Source: SHVO01 sp050246995
GTDB taxonomy: Bacteria > Pseudomonadota > Alphaproteobacteria > Rhodospirillales > Rhodospirillaceae
DNA length: 64,000 nucleotides
Direction of reading: 5' to 3'
Assembly (NCBI GenBank): GCA_050246995.1
Contig: JBFWVA010000011.1
Location: forward strand, 62,001-126,000
Of this stretch, positions 1 to 9,296 are shown in pieces. The stretch's first letter is position 1, and every line of letters starts with the position of its first letter. The position numbers and the translations under genes were made by a program. The notes beneath the pieces were generated by a model. That model was given only the letters and a program-made list of their open reading frames with translations. It did not search any database and had not been told where the DNA came from.

Positions 1-1
1 C

Positions 2-154
2 GCGGCTGCGCGCGGACTTCAAAGGCTCTGGGGAACGGTGCTTGCCGAAAATGTGAGGATGCTGAAACTTGCGAAAGCGCTAGGCATGCGTATCCAGCCT
101 TCGCGAGACGATGGTACGGTGCGCGTGATCCGCGAGGTTGCTTCTATCCATTAG
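2..154 (+). CDS. C-terminal end of a GNAT-type acetyltransferase domain (5' end outside the window)
   Basis: The first 50 codons, open from the window edge to a TAG, read as the end of a GNAT acetyltransferase fold: a segment WGTVLAENVRMLKLAKALGM followed by a DDGTV turn and a final beta strand. This pattern (small residue, V/L-x-x-N-x-x-M-L-x-L-x-x-x-L-G-F/M, then DD) is familiar from the GNAT domain of protein acetyltransferases, including those fused to acyl-CoA synthetase-like (Pat type) proteins. Only the tail is visible, so substrate and full architecture cannot be told. The gene converges on the P-type ATPase and their stop codons overlap. Confidence 0.6.
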   Translation, partial: AAARGLQRLWGTVLAENVRMLKLAKALGMRIQPSRDDGTVRVIREVASIH

Positions 155-2667
155 CGGGCGGCACTTCGTGCGAGCGGCGCCCAGAGCTTGGCGATATTCA
201 ATGCCACGAGCACAACAATCCCTGTGGCGGCCGCAAGCAGGATGTCATCGGCGGACAGGGGGCCGAAGCGGAAGAGGGATCTGAGCGGGGACCATGTCAA
301 AACCACCGTCAGCGTAACGGAGACCGCTGCAAACACGATCCAGAGCACGCGATTGTCGCGCAGGATGAGCGCAAAGAACGATCTCCGGTGGAATGAACGG
401 TTGATGAGCGTAAGCCCGATATTCGCCGCGACCAGCGTGACGAATGTCAGGGCTCGCGCCGTGTTCTCGTCCATGCCGTTCTTGAGGGCTATGATGTATG
501 TCGAAATGACCAGGGACAGCGCGAAGCCGCCTTGCACGACGGCCCATATAAGCATGCGCGCGGTAAAGAGCGGCTGAGAAATCGGGCGCGGAGCACGGCG
601 CATGACATCGCTCTCCTCACGTTCGGCTTCAAAGACAAGCGAGCATACCGGGTCAATAATCATTTCGAGGAATGCGATATGGACCGGGAAGAGAAGCAGC
701 GGGAGCCCGGCCGCCAGCGGAATAAGGGCGAGGCCCGCGATAAGGATATGTACGGCGATCACAAAGCTGATCGCCTTACGCAAGTTGTCGTAGATCCGCC
801 GGCCAAGGCGGATCGTTCGCACAATTGACGTAAAGTCGTCATCTAGGAGTACGATCGAGGCCGCTTCGCGGGCGACATCTGTTCCCCGTCCGCCCATCGC
901 GATTCCAATGTCCGCCGCCTTCAAGGATGGCGCATCATTTACGCCGTCTCCCGTCATCGCAACGACGTCTCCGTTCGCTTTCAGGGCGTTGACAATCCGC
1001 AGCTTGAGGAGCGGGGTAATCCGGGCGCAGACATCGACGGTCTTGAGCGTGTCGCGCAGCGCGTCATCGCTCATACTTTCCACTTCCGGACCGGTGATCA
1101 CCGTGTCGGCGGCCAATCCGGCCTGCCGCGCGATCGCGGCGGCGGTGGCGGGGTAATCTCCCGTGATCATCACGACACGAATCCCGGCGCTGCGGCATTC
1201 GGCGATCGCTGAGGGCACTTCCTCCCGCAGCGGATCCGAAAGGCCAATCAATCCGACAAACTGAAACTGTATCTCTTCCGGGCTGTTCGGGAGCGCGGCG
1301 CCCGCGGGAAGCGTTCCACGTGCGACACCGAGGACGCGCATGCCTTGACCAGCCAGCTGTGTCGCTTGCGCCGCGATTTTCTCTGTTATTGCGGCATCGA
1401 GACGGCACAGCCTCATAACAGCTTCCGCCGCGCCTTTGACGGCGACGGTGTAATCGTCACTCGGGCTCCGCCAAATCTGCGTCATAGCCATCAGCGCGGG
1501 GGAAAGGCCGAAGGTTTTGACGATCGTGCCGGGCGCGCCGCTACCGGGTGCAGCCGCGAAGATGGCGCGCTCCATGGGGTCGATAGTGGCGGGCGGAGAG
1601 GCCAGGGCCGCTACGGCGAGGATGGGCGCAAAGCGTTCGTCAAGCTGTTGCGCGGCAATTTTCAGCGTCTCGCTTTCCGTTGCGAGGGCCGCGACCTCCA
1701 TTTGGTTGCGCGTCAGCGTTCCTGTCTTATCAGTACATAGAACAGAGGCGGCCCCAAGATATTCGATGGCGGACCCGCGCCGCGTCAGCACCCGCGCGCG
1801 TGAAATCCGCCACGCCCCCATCACCATGAATACCGAAAGGATGAGCGGAAACTCTTCGGGCAGCATGGTCATGCCGAGCGCAATTCCGGCCAGGATGGCT
1901 TCAAGCCACCCGCCGCGTGTCGCAACGTAAAGCGCGACGGCGCCCACGCAGGCGATAACGCCAAGACCCGCCCAAACGCGGACGAGGCGGCGTATCTCGC
2001 GCTCGAGGCGCGGTCGTTCAATTTGTATTGCGTCGAGAGAAAGGCCAATGGCGCCGATCTGACTTCGAGGCCCGGTGGCGGTGACTTCGGCGATCCCGCT
2101 CCCGCCAACCACGAGTGTTCCGGAGAATATATCCGGCGATCCATCACCGCCGGGCACGCCGGCGGTCCGCGTAAGCTCGGTCGTTGGTTGCTTGCTAACA
2201 GGCACGGACTCACCCGTTAGCGCGGATTCGTCGATACGGAGGTCCGTGGTAGCACGAACAACGGCGTCAGCCGCGACGCGGTCGCCTTCGCCGACAATAA
2301 GGTAATCGCCGCGCACAACGTCCGTTCCGGCTATCCGGCGGCGCTCGCCGTCTCTGATCACCAACGCCCGCGGACTGGCCAGCGTCCGCAACGCCTCCAG
2401 TACGCGTTCCGACCGCAGTTCCTGGATCACGGCGATGGAGACCGACATCGTGGCGAACAAGAGGAGTATGAGCGCCTCTTGCAAATTACCCAGAGCGAGG
2501 TAGATCGCACCACCCGCCATCAGAAGGGCGAACATCGGTTCGCGCAAGACCTCTCCGACGATATGCCACCATCTCCGGCGGCGGCCGCGCGGCAATTCAT
2601 TTGGCCCGTCGCTCATCAGACGTGCGGCGGCTTCATGTGTCGTGAGGCCCGGATAGTACTCTGCCAT
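151..2667 (-). CDS. P-type cation-transporting ATPase, PEEFP type
   Basis: An 838-residue membrane ATPase that pumps cations at the cost of ATP. Landmarks in order: an N-terminal cation-ATPase domain, actuator motif TGES at residues 151-154, PEEFP in the fourth transmembrane segment at 270-274, phosphorylation site DKTGT at 313-317, TGDGVNDAP hinge motif further on, and about four C-terminal helices. The PEEFP motif and overall layout place it with Ca2+/PMR1-like P2 pumps rather than with heavy-metal P1B pumps; no CPC motif or metal-binding N-terminal domain is present. The ion is therefore uncertain. I chose the ATG at 2667, which has an AAGGAAAG ribosome site; a longer reading from 2778 would overlap the divergent gene. 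A TTGACTGCGATCAA site is centred 68 nt upstream, consistent with low-oxygen induction. Confidence 0.9.
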   Translation of the reverse strand: MAEYYPGLTTHEAAARLMSDGPNELPRGRRRRWWHIVGEVLREPMFALLMAGGAIYLALGNLQEALILLLFATMSVSIAVIQELRSERVLEALRTLASPRALVIRDGERRRIAGTDVVRGDYLIVGEGDRVAADAVVRATTDLRIDESALTGESVPVSKQPTTELTRTAGVPGGDGSPDIFSGTLVVGGSGIAEVTATGPRSQIGAIGLSLDAIQIERPRLEREIRRLVRVWAGLGVIACVGAVALYVATRGGWLEAILAGIALGMTMLPEEFPLILSVFMVMGAWRISRARVLTRRGSAIEYLGAASVLCTDKTGTLTRNQMEVAALATESETLKIAAQQLDERFAPILAVAALASPPATIDPMERAIFAAAPGSGAPGTIVKTFGLSPALMAMTQIWRSPSDDYTVAVKGAAEAVMRLCRLDAAITEKIAAQATQLAGQGMRVLGVARGTLPAGAALPNSPEEIQFQFVGLIGLSDPLREEVPSAIAECRSAGIRVVMITGDYPATAAAIARQAGLAADTVITGPEVESMSDDALRDTLKTVDVCARITPLLKLRIVNALKANGDVVAMTGDGVNDAPSLKAADIGIAMGGRGTDVAREAASIVLLDDDFTSIVRTIRLGRRIYDNLRKAISFVIAVHILIAGLALIPLAAGLPLLLFPVHIAFLEMIIDPVCSLVFEAEREESDVMRRAPRPISQPLFTARMLIWAVVQGGFALSLVISTYIIALKNGMDENTARALTFVTLVAANIGLTLINRSFHRRSFFALILRDNRVLWIVFAAVSVTLTVVLTWSPLRSLFRFGPLSADDILLAAATGIVVLVALNIAKLWAPLARSAAR

Positions 2668-2727
2668 TACCGAATCTGCTTTCCTTGCGGCGTGCGCGCT
2701 GTTTATGGACGCTCCCAAAGCGCCACG

Positions 2728-2741
2728 TTGACTGCGATCAA
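2728..2741. promoter_or_regulatory. FNR/FixK-type operator TTGACTGCGATCAA
   Basis: Matches TTGA-N6-TCAA, the half-site pattern of FNR/FixK/Dnr regulators. Its centre is 68 nt upstream of the ATPase start (2667), which would fit activation from about -41.5. It ends only 23 nt before the divergent AI-2E permease start, so it more likely serves the ATPase. Confidence 0.65.
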
Positions 2742-2764
2742 TCCCCCGTGGCGCCGCCAGACGT

Positions 2765-3892
2765 ATGACGGAGACCATGGAAGCAGCATCTGAACCCCTG
2801 GCCTCGGCGTCTTCACGATTGCCCTTATCCCTCGGAACGTTCGGGCTGGCGCGAGGCGTACGGGTTGTCTTGCTGGCCGCGCTTGCACTGACCGGAATCT
2901 ATCTTTGCGTGCGGCTCACACTTCCCTTTTTCACACCGATCGCCGCAGCCTTTATCCTCGCGGTATTGTTCCATCCTTTTCATACGCGGGTCGAGCGCCG
3001 TTTTAAGAACCCGACGCTCGCGGCCTTGATGTCTGTTTTCACGATTTGTGCAATCGTACTTGCGGTTCTGGTGCTTCTTATTGCTCAGCTCGCAAGGGAG
3101 GCGGCCACCGGCGCTGTCCTAATAAAAAGCGCCTTTGAAGGCGGCATCGTGGATCAAACGCTGGCCGATCATCCGAAGGTGGCGCCTGTATTTCGCCTGG
3201 TGCTTGAGCAGCTCAATGCCCCCGGCCTCGCGGCCGACGCAGCGACGTGGCTGACCACGATGAGCGCCTCCATGCTGACAGGTTCGATCCTCCAGATCGC
3301 GGGCGGACTCCTGACTTTTTATCTCCTCTTTTATTTCCTGCGTGACAGGGCGGCTGCTCTCGCGGCGCTTCGGTCATTTCTGCCCTTAACCGAACCAGAA
3401 ACATCCGCCGTTTTCGCCGGTGCGGTCGATACCGTCCACGCGACTGTATACGGTATGGTTGTGACTGGGATTTGCCTCGGTATCCTCGGCGGCGTTATTT
3501 TCGCCGCCGTCGGGCTCCCGGCGCCGGCGCTATGGGGGTCGGTCATGGCTGTCTTTGCCATCCTCCCGGTGCTGGGCATTGGAATGATATGGATCCCAGC
3601 CGCTATCTGGCTGGTGCTGGACGGGAATTGGATTGCGGCGACGGTGATGTCCGTGGCGTTCAGCGGCTTATCCGCCGCCGACTTCGTCATTTATCCTTAT
3701 CTCGTCGGCAACCGCATGCGTCTCCATACCGCTATCGCATTTATCGCGGCAATTGGAGGACTCATCGTTTTTGGCGCGGTGGGCTTTGTGATCGGGCCGT
3801 TGGTGATTTCGCTGATGATGACCCTGAGGGACATTTTCGCGGCCCGTGCAAAAGAAAGCCAGGCCGCGTCTTCTCCTATCGCCGGCCCCTAG
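2765..3892 (+). CDS. AI-2E family (PerM/YdiK-like) membrane transporter
   Basis: A 375-residue polytopic inner-membrane protein of the AI-2 exporter/PerM superfamily, recognised from its paired N-terminal helices (residues 30-110), a soluble middle segment, the PAPALWGSVMAVFAILPVLG stretch (family signature around P-x-x-L-P) and a DFVIYPYLVGNRMRLH segment followed by a glycine-rich final helix pair. Members move diverse substrates (signalling molecules, Na+/H+), so the substrate is open. A second in-frame ATG at 2777 is a possible start. The last 4 nt overlap the convergent ppsA stop. Confidence 0.85.
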   Translation: MTETMEAASEPLASASSRLPLSLGTFGLARGVRVVLLAALALTGIYLCVRLTLPFFTPIAAAFILAVLFHPFHTRVERRFKNPTLAALMSVFTICAIVLAVLVLLIAQLAREAATGAVLIKSAFEGGIVDQTLADHPKVAPVFRLVLEQLNAPGLAADAATWLTTMSASMLTGSILQIAGGLLTFYLLFYFLRDRAAALAALRSFLPLTEPETSAVFAGAVDTVHATVYGMVVTGICLGILGGVIFAAVGLPAPALWGSVMAVFAILPVLGIGMIWIPAAIWLVLDGNWIAATVMSVAFSGLSAADFVIYPYLVGNRMRLHTAIAFIAAIGGLIVFGAVGFVIGPLVISLMMTLRDIFAARAKESQAASSPIAGP

Positions 3893-6279
3893 CGGCGCCG
3901 GCGCTTGGCCTCGGCTTTCGCAACGCTCGCTTTGACCGCGCCGAAGCTATCCGGCGTGACCGAAATCGAGTCTATGCCGGCCTCAACGAGAAATGCAGCG
4001 TATCCAGGGTTGTCGCTCGGTGCCTGACCGCAAAACCCGACCTTGCGCCGAGAGGCGTGTGCGGCCTTGATCACATGACGAATGGACCATTGCACGGCTG
4101 CGTTATCTTCGCGGAACAGCGGAGCCAGGGTCCGAGAGTCCCGGTCACATCCTAGAGTGAGCTGAGTGAGATCGTTGCTGCCGATGGAGAAGCCATCAAA
4201 TCGCTGGGCAAAGGATTCGGCGAGAATGACATTCGAGGGAATTTCGCACATCACGTAGACTTGCAGTCCGTTGCGCCCACGTTTCAGGCCGTTCTTCGCC
4301 ATTTCCTTCAGGACTTTGTCGGCTTCTTCCGGGGTGCGGCAGAACGGAATCATGACGACAACGTTGTCAAACCCCAAGTCCTCGCGCGCGCGCGCGATGG
4401 CAGCGCATTCCAACGCGAACCCATCGGCGTAGTCGGGGCTGTAGTACCGGGATGCGCCGCGCCAGCCGATCATGGGGTTCTCCTCGACCGGTTCAAATTG
4501 CCGGCCGCCGAGAAGTGCGGCGTACTCGTTCGTCTTGAAATCGCTGGTCCGCACGATCACGGGCCGGGGATAACACAGCGCGGCGAGCCGCCCGATCCCG
4601 CGTGCCAAACGGTCAATGAAGTATTCCTTTTTGTCCTCGCCTCGGGTGAGGGCGGTGATTTGGCGTTGCGCGGATCGATCCTTTAGCTTCGTGAACCGCG
4701 CCAGGGCCAACGGATGGATTTTGATATGGTTCGCGATAATGAATTCCATGCGCGCAAGGCCGATACCCGCGGCAGGCATGCGCCACCATCTCATGGCGGC
4801 GGCTGGGTTCGCCAAATTCACCATGATCTCCGTGCGCGTCGGCTTCGCATGCGCCAGATTGTGCTTGCGCGCTGTGTAGCGCGCGGCGCCTGCGTATACC
4901 TTTCCTTCGTCCCCTTCGCATGTTGACACAGTCACGGTCTCGCCGGTTTTAAGGCTTTTTGCGCTGGGGGCGCCGATGACCGCTGGCAGGCCGAACTCTC
5001 GGCTTACAATGGCCGCATGCGAGGTGCGTCCGCCTTGCTCCGTGATGACGGCACTGGCTTGGCGCATCAGCGGCACCCAATCTGGATCCGTGTGCCGTGC
5101 GACAAGGATTGCGCCTTTCGGAAAACGTGAGACGTCTTTAGGGTCTCTCACCCTATGGACTTGGCCAACCGCGATGCTATTGCCGACGGCGAGCCCCGTG
5201 GCGAGGAGCTTCCCGCGGTCCAGGATCTTAAATTCCTCTTGCGCCTCGTCGCCACCTGCGTGAACCGTCACAGGACGGGCCTGGACGATATAGAGGCAAT
5301 TGGTGCGTCCGTCTTTCGCCCACTCGATATCCATGGGCTTCCGATAGTGTTTCTCGATGGCATCGGCCCAGCGCGCCAACGTGAGGACTTCATCGTCGTT
5401 CAGCACGAAGGTGGATCGTTCCGCCGAAGACGTCGGCGTCACACGGGTGCCGCCGGCGGCGCTGCGGCCGTAAACCATTTTTTCCCGCGCTTGGCCCAGG
5501 GACTTTTCAACAATCGGCCGAAATCGAACACGCGACAACAGCGGCTTGAACACCATGTAGGAATCGGGTGTCACCGTGCCTTTAACGACCATCTCCCCCA
5601 AGCCCCACGCGCCCTCAATGCGGATCACGTTAGGAAAGCCGCTTTCGGGATCGAGCGTGAACATGACGCCCGCGGCGCCCTTGTCTGAACGAACCATGGT
5701 CTGTACGCCGATCGAAAGAGCAACTTTCATATCGGGGAAGCCGTTACGCTCGCGGTAGGCAATGGCGCGGTCATTGAACAGCGAGGCGAGACAGCGGCGG
5801 CAGGCGGACAAAAGCGATTCTTCGCCTCTCACATTCAGGAAGCTTTCGTGCTGCCCGGCAAAGCTGGCATGCGGCAGGTCCTCGGCCGTTGCGCTAGAGC
5901 GGACCGCAACGGCCGTGAGTCCGGTGCGGCGCCTTAGATCTGCATAGGCCTTGAGGATGGCGGCGCGCAGATCCTGCGGGAATTTAGCGTGCATGATAAG
6001 ACGGCGGACAGACCGGCCCGCCTGTGCGAGGCTAATTGTGCGCTGATGATAGCGTCTCAGGATATCGCTCACAGGAGCGCGAAGCTGATTTGAGTCCATA
6101 AAAGCCCAATAAGCGTTCGCTGTAATCGCGAAGCCCGGCGGTACCGGTTCGGCTTTTCGGGGAAAGGCGTGCGATAGCTCGCCCAATGAGGCATTTTTTC
6201 CGCCAACCTCGCCAATATCAGCCATCCGGATATCTTGGAATGCGCGGATGAAAGGCTTGGCTTGAACGGACTTAGGCAT
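3889..6279 (-). CDS. ppsA: Phosphoenolpyruvate synthase
   Basis: At 796 residues it is the same size as E. coli PpsA. It converts pyruvate plus ATP to PEP, AMP and phosphate for gluconeogenesis. Visible domains: N-terminal ATP-grasp/PPDK domain (IGEVGGKNASLGEL near residue 22, VAVRSSATAEDLP near 124), the phospho-histidine swivel domain with GGRTSH, His at 421, and a C-terminal TIM barrel ending in IGSNDLTQLTLG and FCGQAPSD motifs. The ATG has an AAGGGG site that lies inside the end of the upstream L,D-transpeptidase gene, only 2 nt away, so the two are probably cotranscribed from the FNR-type double box near 7980. In hypoxia islands such enzymes are thought to re-balance the PEP/pyruvate pool. 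Confidence 0.93.
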   Translation of the reverse strand: MPKSVQAKPFIRAFQDIRMADIGEVGGKNASLGELSHAFPRKAEPVPPGFAITANAYWAFMDSNQLRAPVSDILRRYHQRTISLAQAGRSVRRLIMHAKFPQDLRAAILKAYADLRRRTGLTAVAVRSSATAEDLPHASFAGQHESFLNVRGEESLLSACRRCLASLFNDRAIAYRERNGFPDMKVALSIGVQTMVRSDKGAAGVMFTLDPESGFPNVIRIEGAWGLGEMVVKGTVTPDSYMVFKPLLSRVRFRPIVEKSLGQAREKMVYGRSAAGGTRVTPTSSAERSTFVLNDDEVLTLARWADAIEKHYRKPMDIEWAKDGRTNCLYIVQARPVTVHAGGDEAQEEFKILDRGKLLATGLAVGNSIAVGQVHRVRDPKDVSRFPKGAILVARHTDPDWVPLMRQASAVITEQGGRTSHAAIVSREFGLPAVIGAPSAKSLKTGETVTVSTCEGDEGKVYAGAARYTARKHNLAHAKPTRTEIMVNLANPAAAMRWWRMPAAGIGLARMEFIIANHIKIHPLALARFTKLKDRSAQRQITALTRGEDKKEYFIDRLARGIGRLAALCYPRPVIVRTSDFKTNEYAALLGGRQFEPVEENPMIGWRGASRYYSPDYADGFALECAAIARAREDLGFDNVVVMIPFCRTPEEADKVLKEMAKNGLKRGRNGLQVYVMCEIPSNVILAESFAQRFDGFSIGSNDLTQLTLGCDRDSRTLAPLFREDNAAVQWSIRHVIKAAHASRRKVGFCGQAPSDNPGYAAFLVEAGIDSISVTPDSFGAVKASVAKAEAKRRRR

Positions 6280-6281
6280 TG

Positions 6282-7886
6282 CTATGACCCCTTGGCTAAT
6301 GCGGGCTTGGGCACAATGGGCGCCGCGCGCGCGGCGAGCGCGCCCTGCACCACTGCGTCGCGGCCATACAGATCAGGCCGAAAGTGGACAACGCCGTCTT
6401 TGTCCGCAAAGGCCGTGAAGTAGAGAAGATAGACCGGCAATGGCTGCTTGAGGCGAACGCTAAGCGTGCGGCCGTCTTGGATGGTTGCCAGAATGTCGCC
6501 CGAGAGCCACGTGGATGGATCGTTGATAAGGCGCTCAGCCAATTCTTTTGAGCATTGAACGCGTACGCATCCGTGACTGAGCGCGCGTGAGCTCTTCTCA
6601 AACAGTGAATGGTCGGGCGTGTCGTGAAGATACACATCGAACGCATTGGGCATTTCGAACTTGATCAGACCCAAGGCGTTTTTGGGACCGGGGACTTGTC
6701 GCAGTTGGAATGGAAAAGAGCTCCGCGAATACTGACGCCAATCGAGCGTCAATCCGTGCGGGTCGGCCGTCCGTCCAACGATCTCTATGTTGTTTCGCTC
6801 CAAATAGCTTGGATCGCGCTGCAAGCGCGGCAGCATTTCCTTCGTCGCGATAGAGATTGGAACCGACCAGGGCGGATTGAAAGTGACAGCGGTGATCGTG
6901 GTGTTTATGAGCGGCGTGGCATGACGCAGATCTCCAACGATCACGCGACCGGCAAGCGTGCTGACGCCGTTCTCCATCAGGTCGAGTTGCGCCGCGGCCG
7001 TATTGACGGCGATATAACGCTCCGGCCACGTGCGCGGCAGAAGGCGCCAATATTCCAAATTCACGGCGATTTGCCGCGCCCGTGCGGCCGGCGGCACATT
7101 GAGCTCTCGTAGTGTGACCGGGCCAATGCGTCCGTCCGGTTCCAACCCATGCCGGGTTTGAAACCGCCTGATGGCGGCGTCGACGGCATTTTCGGAGCTA
7201 TCTTCGATCTGCAGATCTCCAAGAAGGTGAAGACGGTCCATGACAAGGCTCAGGCGTGGATCGTCCCTCTCCACGATGCGGGGGCCGCCGGTGGCAATCT
7301 CCTCCCACGGCTCCATCGCGAGGCGTCTATAATGAAGGTAGGCTGTCCTTAAATAGGAATAGGCCGCCGCGCTGGGGCGAAGGCCCGTCAACACGCTTTC
7401 CCATGTACCGGCGCGCGCCGCGGCGAGAAGGGTGGGCACAACGGCCGGGTCAGTCCCACTGATGTGCCAGTCGGGAACAATGGCGGCATCGATCGCCCCT
7501 GTGTTCATGAGATGCGCGGCGCGCAGCACCGCGCGCGTTGCAGCCACGTCCTCTTCGAGCGAAGACATGCTTTTCTCGCCAGGGAGTGCGCCGAGCTTCT
7601 GGGCATCGATGCCGTCCGCGTCCAGGCTCATCAAGAGTTTCATCAGCTCGGCGCGCTTCGCGGCGGATGTCCATTGCGCACGCCCATCCAATTCCTGGTA
7701 AATCGTGCGAAGCTCCTCGCGCTCGCTCACAGTCTCTCCAGCGGCATCGATCACACTCCAGATCGACTGAGGCTGTCCGGAAGGACTTTGCGCCGCGAAC
7801 GAAGCCGTCTGTGCCAACGAGAGTACGAGAACGAGACCTGCGGTCCGTCTCCCGGCTCGGCGCAAAAAAGCACTCATCAGCGCCAT
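6282..7886 (-). CDS. L,D-transpeptidase (YcbB/LdtD-like) with peptidoglycan-binding domain
   Basis: A 534-residue exported enzyme predicted to make 3-3 cross-links in peptidoglycan or to attach proteins to it. An N-terminal signal peptide (residues 1-32, ending SFAAQ) is followed by a long YcbB-type alpha-helical scaffold, a peptidoglycan-binding domain 1 (about 233-264, AIRRFQTRHGLEPDGRIGP) and a YkuD catalytic domain with the HDTPDHSLF and SHGCVRV motifs; the catalytic Cys is 440. L,D cross-linking is often raised in stressed or non-growing cells, which fits the FNR-type box 77-90 nt upstream of its start. A second ATG at 7877 is an alternative start. Confidence 0.9.
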   Translation of the reverse strand: MALMSAFLRRAGRRTAGLVLVLSLAQTASFAAQSPSGQPQSIWSVIDAAGETVSEREELRTIYQELDGRAQWTSAAKRAELMKLLMSLDADGIDAQKLGALPGEKSMSSLEEDVAATRAVLRAAHLMNTGAIDAAIVPDWHISGTDPAVVPTLLAAARAGTWESVLTGLRPSAAAYSYLRTAYLHYRRLAMEPWEEIATGGPRIVERDDPRLSLVMDRLHLLGDLQIEDSSENAVDAAIRRFQTRHGLEPDGRIGPVTLRELNVPPAARARQIAVNLEYWRLLPRTWPERYIAVNTAAAQLDLMENGVSTLAGRVIVGDLRHATPLINTTITAVTFNPPWSVPISIATKEMLPRLQRDPSYLERNNIEIVGRTADPHGLTLDWRQYSRSSFPFQLRQVPGPKNALGLIKFEMPNAFDVYLHDTPDHSLFEKSSRALSHGCVRVQCSKELAERLINDPSTWLSGDILATIQDGRTLSVRLKQPLPVYLLYFTAFADKDGVVHFRPDLYGRDAVVQGALAARAAPIVPKPALAKGS

Positions 7887-7960
7887 GGATATCCCTTTTT
7901 CTCATCGGGCGCTCATGCGCACCGCTCTGCCTGGAGGGTAGGCAGGTGACGACGGCTTTC

Positions 7961-8001
7961 CGTTGATTTCGGTCAACGATGAGCGTTGACCGAAATCAAC
8001 G
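7961..8001. promoter_or_regulatory. Perfect 18-bp inverted repeat holding two FNR/FixK-type operators
   Basis: The arms CGTTGATTTCGGTCAACG (7961-7978) and its exact reverse complement (7984-8001) are separated by ATGAG. Each arm carries one TTGA-N6-TCAA site (7963-7976 and 7986-7999). The repeat sits between the divergent L,D-transpeptidase (start 7886) and CBS-BON gene (start 8062). The near box centres are 84 and 70 nt from the respective start codons, so each gene has its own properly placed site. Confidence 0.75.
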
Positions 8002-8061
8002 CTGCGGGCGGCCCACCATTTATCGTCATCGCCGTACAGTGGCGCTCATGGAGGCACGCGT

Positions 8062-8787
8062 ATGAAAGTCGGAGATGTAATGACCCAGGAGGTCATTTCG
8101 GTCGCGCCAGACACCAGCATTGCCGACGCGGCTAAGCTCATGTTGAAGGAACGCGTCAGCGGCCTTCCTGTCATAACTTCAGCTGGCGTCCTTCTCGGGA
8201 TCGTTACAGAAGGGGACTTCCTCCGGCGCACCGAGATCGGGACGGAGAGGCACCGCCCGCACTGGCTTGAGTTCATCCTAAGTCAGGGCAGGCTGGCGAA
8301 CGAATACGTCCATAGTCATGCGCGCACCGTATTTGACGTCATGACCCGTGACGTGGTCGTTACGACCGAGGATATGCCGCTTGATGTGGCCGTCGAGATG
8401 ATGGAGCGCAAGCACGTCAAGCGTCTGCCCGTTGTCCGCGACGGAAAGGTTGTCGGCATCCTCGCGCGCGCCAATCTTCTTCACGCACTGGCGGCCGGCC
8501 CGCCGCGCGCCGCCGAGCACAACGACGATGAAGCGATCCGGCGCGCGCTGGAGCAGGAAATTGAAAGGCAGCCTTGGAACGCTCACCAGTTTCATTTTGT
8601 CGTAAAGGACGGCGCTATCGATCTCTGGGGATTTATTACCAGCGAGCAACAGCGAACCGCTATTCGGGTCGCTGCTGAAAATATTCCAGGCGTGAAGCGG
8701 GTACGCGACCAGATGCTCTGGTTCGAGCCCTACACCGGCATGGTTGTGAGCGCCGTTCCCGACGACCGCCCGGATGGCCTGCGTTAA
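8062..8787 (+). CDS. CBS-pair and BON domain protein
   Basis: A 241-residue cytoplasmic protein with two CBS motifs (about residues 7-60 and 88-142, each containing the DVMT/VMTQ and LPVV patterns) and a C-terminal BON domain (about 155-222, ending KRVRDQMLW). CBS pairs usually sense adenine nucleotides; BON domains bind membranes or lipids. This architecture is common in alphaproteobacterial stress and hypoxia loci, but its target is unknown. The start has a GGAGG site 7 nt ahead, and an FNR-type box is centred 70 nt upstream. Confidence 0.9.
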   Translation: MKVGDVMTQEVISVAPDTSIADAAKLMLKERVSGLPVITSAGVLLGIVTEGDFLRRTEIGTERHRPHWLEFILSQGRLANEYVHSHARTVFDVMTRDVVVTTEDMPLDVAVEMMERKHVKRLPVVRDGKVVGILARANLLHALAAGPPRAAEHNDDEAIRRALEQEIERQPWNAHQFHFVVKDGAIDLWGFITSEQQRTAIRVAAENIPGVKRVRDQMLWFEPYTGMVVSAVPDDRPDGLR

Positions 8788-8835
8788 ATCGGAAGGCGTG
8801 ATGATGTGCTCCGCCGAACATCCAAGGAGCGTTCT

Positions 8836-9201
8836 ATGAGACAGAGATCGCTATCCATGAAAACGGCGTTGATCGCCGTATTTGCCGTCGCTGCGGCGCC
8901 TTCTTATGCCAAGCCCGACACGCCCGCAGCGGTAAACGCGACAGCCCAAATGGTTTGTGCGCGTTGCCATGAAGTCGGGACGGCGATAATACCGAACCGC
9001 AAGATCGGCGACGGAACGCCTCCCGCTTTTGTCATGATCGCCCAGGATCCGAAAATGACGCCGGAAGCCCTACGCCGCTATATCCGCTTTCCACATGGCG
9101 CTATGGACAACGTGTTCATTACGCAGCGCGAAACAGACGCGCTCGTGGCTTATATCCAAAGCTTGAAGCCTGCTCCCGACAAACGGCCGGACGCGCCCTA
9201 A
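8836..9201 (+). CDS. Small periplasmic class I cytochrome c
   Basis: A 121-residue exported monoheme cytochrome. A signal peptide ends near SYA (residue 25); the heme site CARCH is at 41-45; the C-terminal helix ends in LVAYIQSLKP. The ATG at 8836 has a clear AAGGAG site, whereas a GTG at 8806 would add ten charged residues before the signal peptide. It follows the CBS-BON gene by 48 nt and may share its transcript. It probably carries electrons to the ba3 oxidase or another periplasmic acceptor. Confidence 0.88.
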   Translation: MRQRSLSMKTALIAVFAVAAAPSYAKPDTPAAVNATAQMVCARCHEVGTAIIPNRKIGDGTPPAFVMIAQDPKMTPEALRRYIRFPHGAMDNVFITQRETDALVAYIQSLKPAPDKRPDAP

Positions 9202-9220
9202 GCAGCCCGTAGTCGTCGGA

Positions 9221-9234
9221 TTGATACGGGTCAA
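9221..9234. promoter_or_regulatory. FNR/FixK-type operator TTGATACGGGTCAA
   Basis: TTGA-N6-TCAA site between two cytochrome c genes, with its centre 70 nt upstream of the ATG at 9297. This is the same spacing as at the other sites in the window. Confidence 0.65.
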
Positions 9235-9296
9235 CGCGATGTAAGCCGGGACCGACGTAGGATTTTTGTGTCCACGCCACTGAACAGGTGAGTCCC

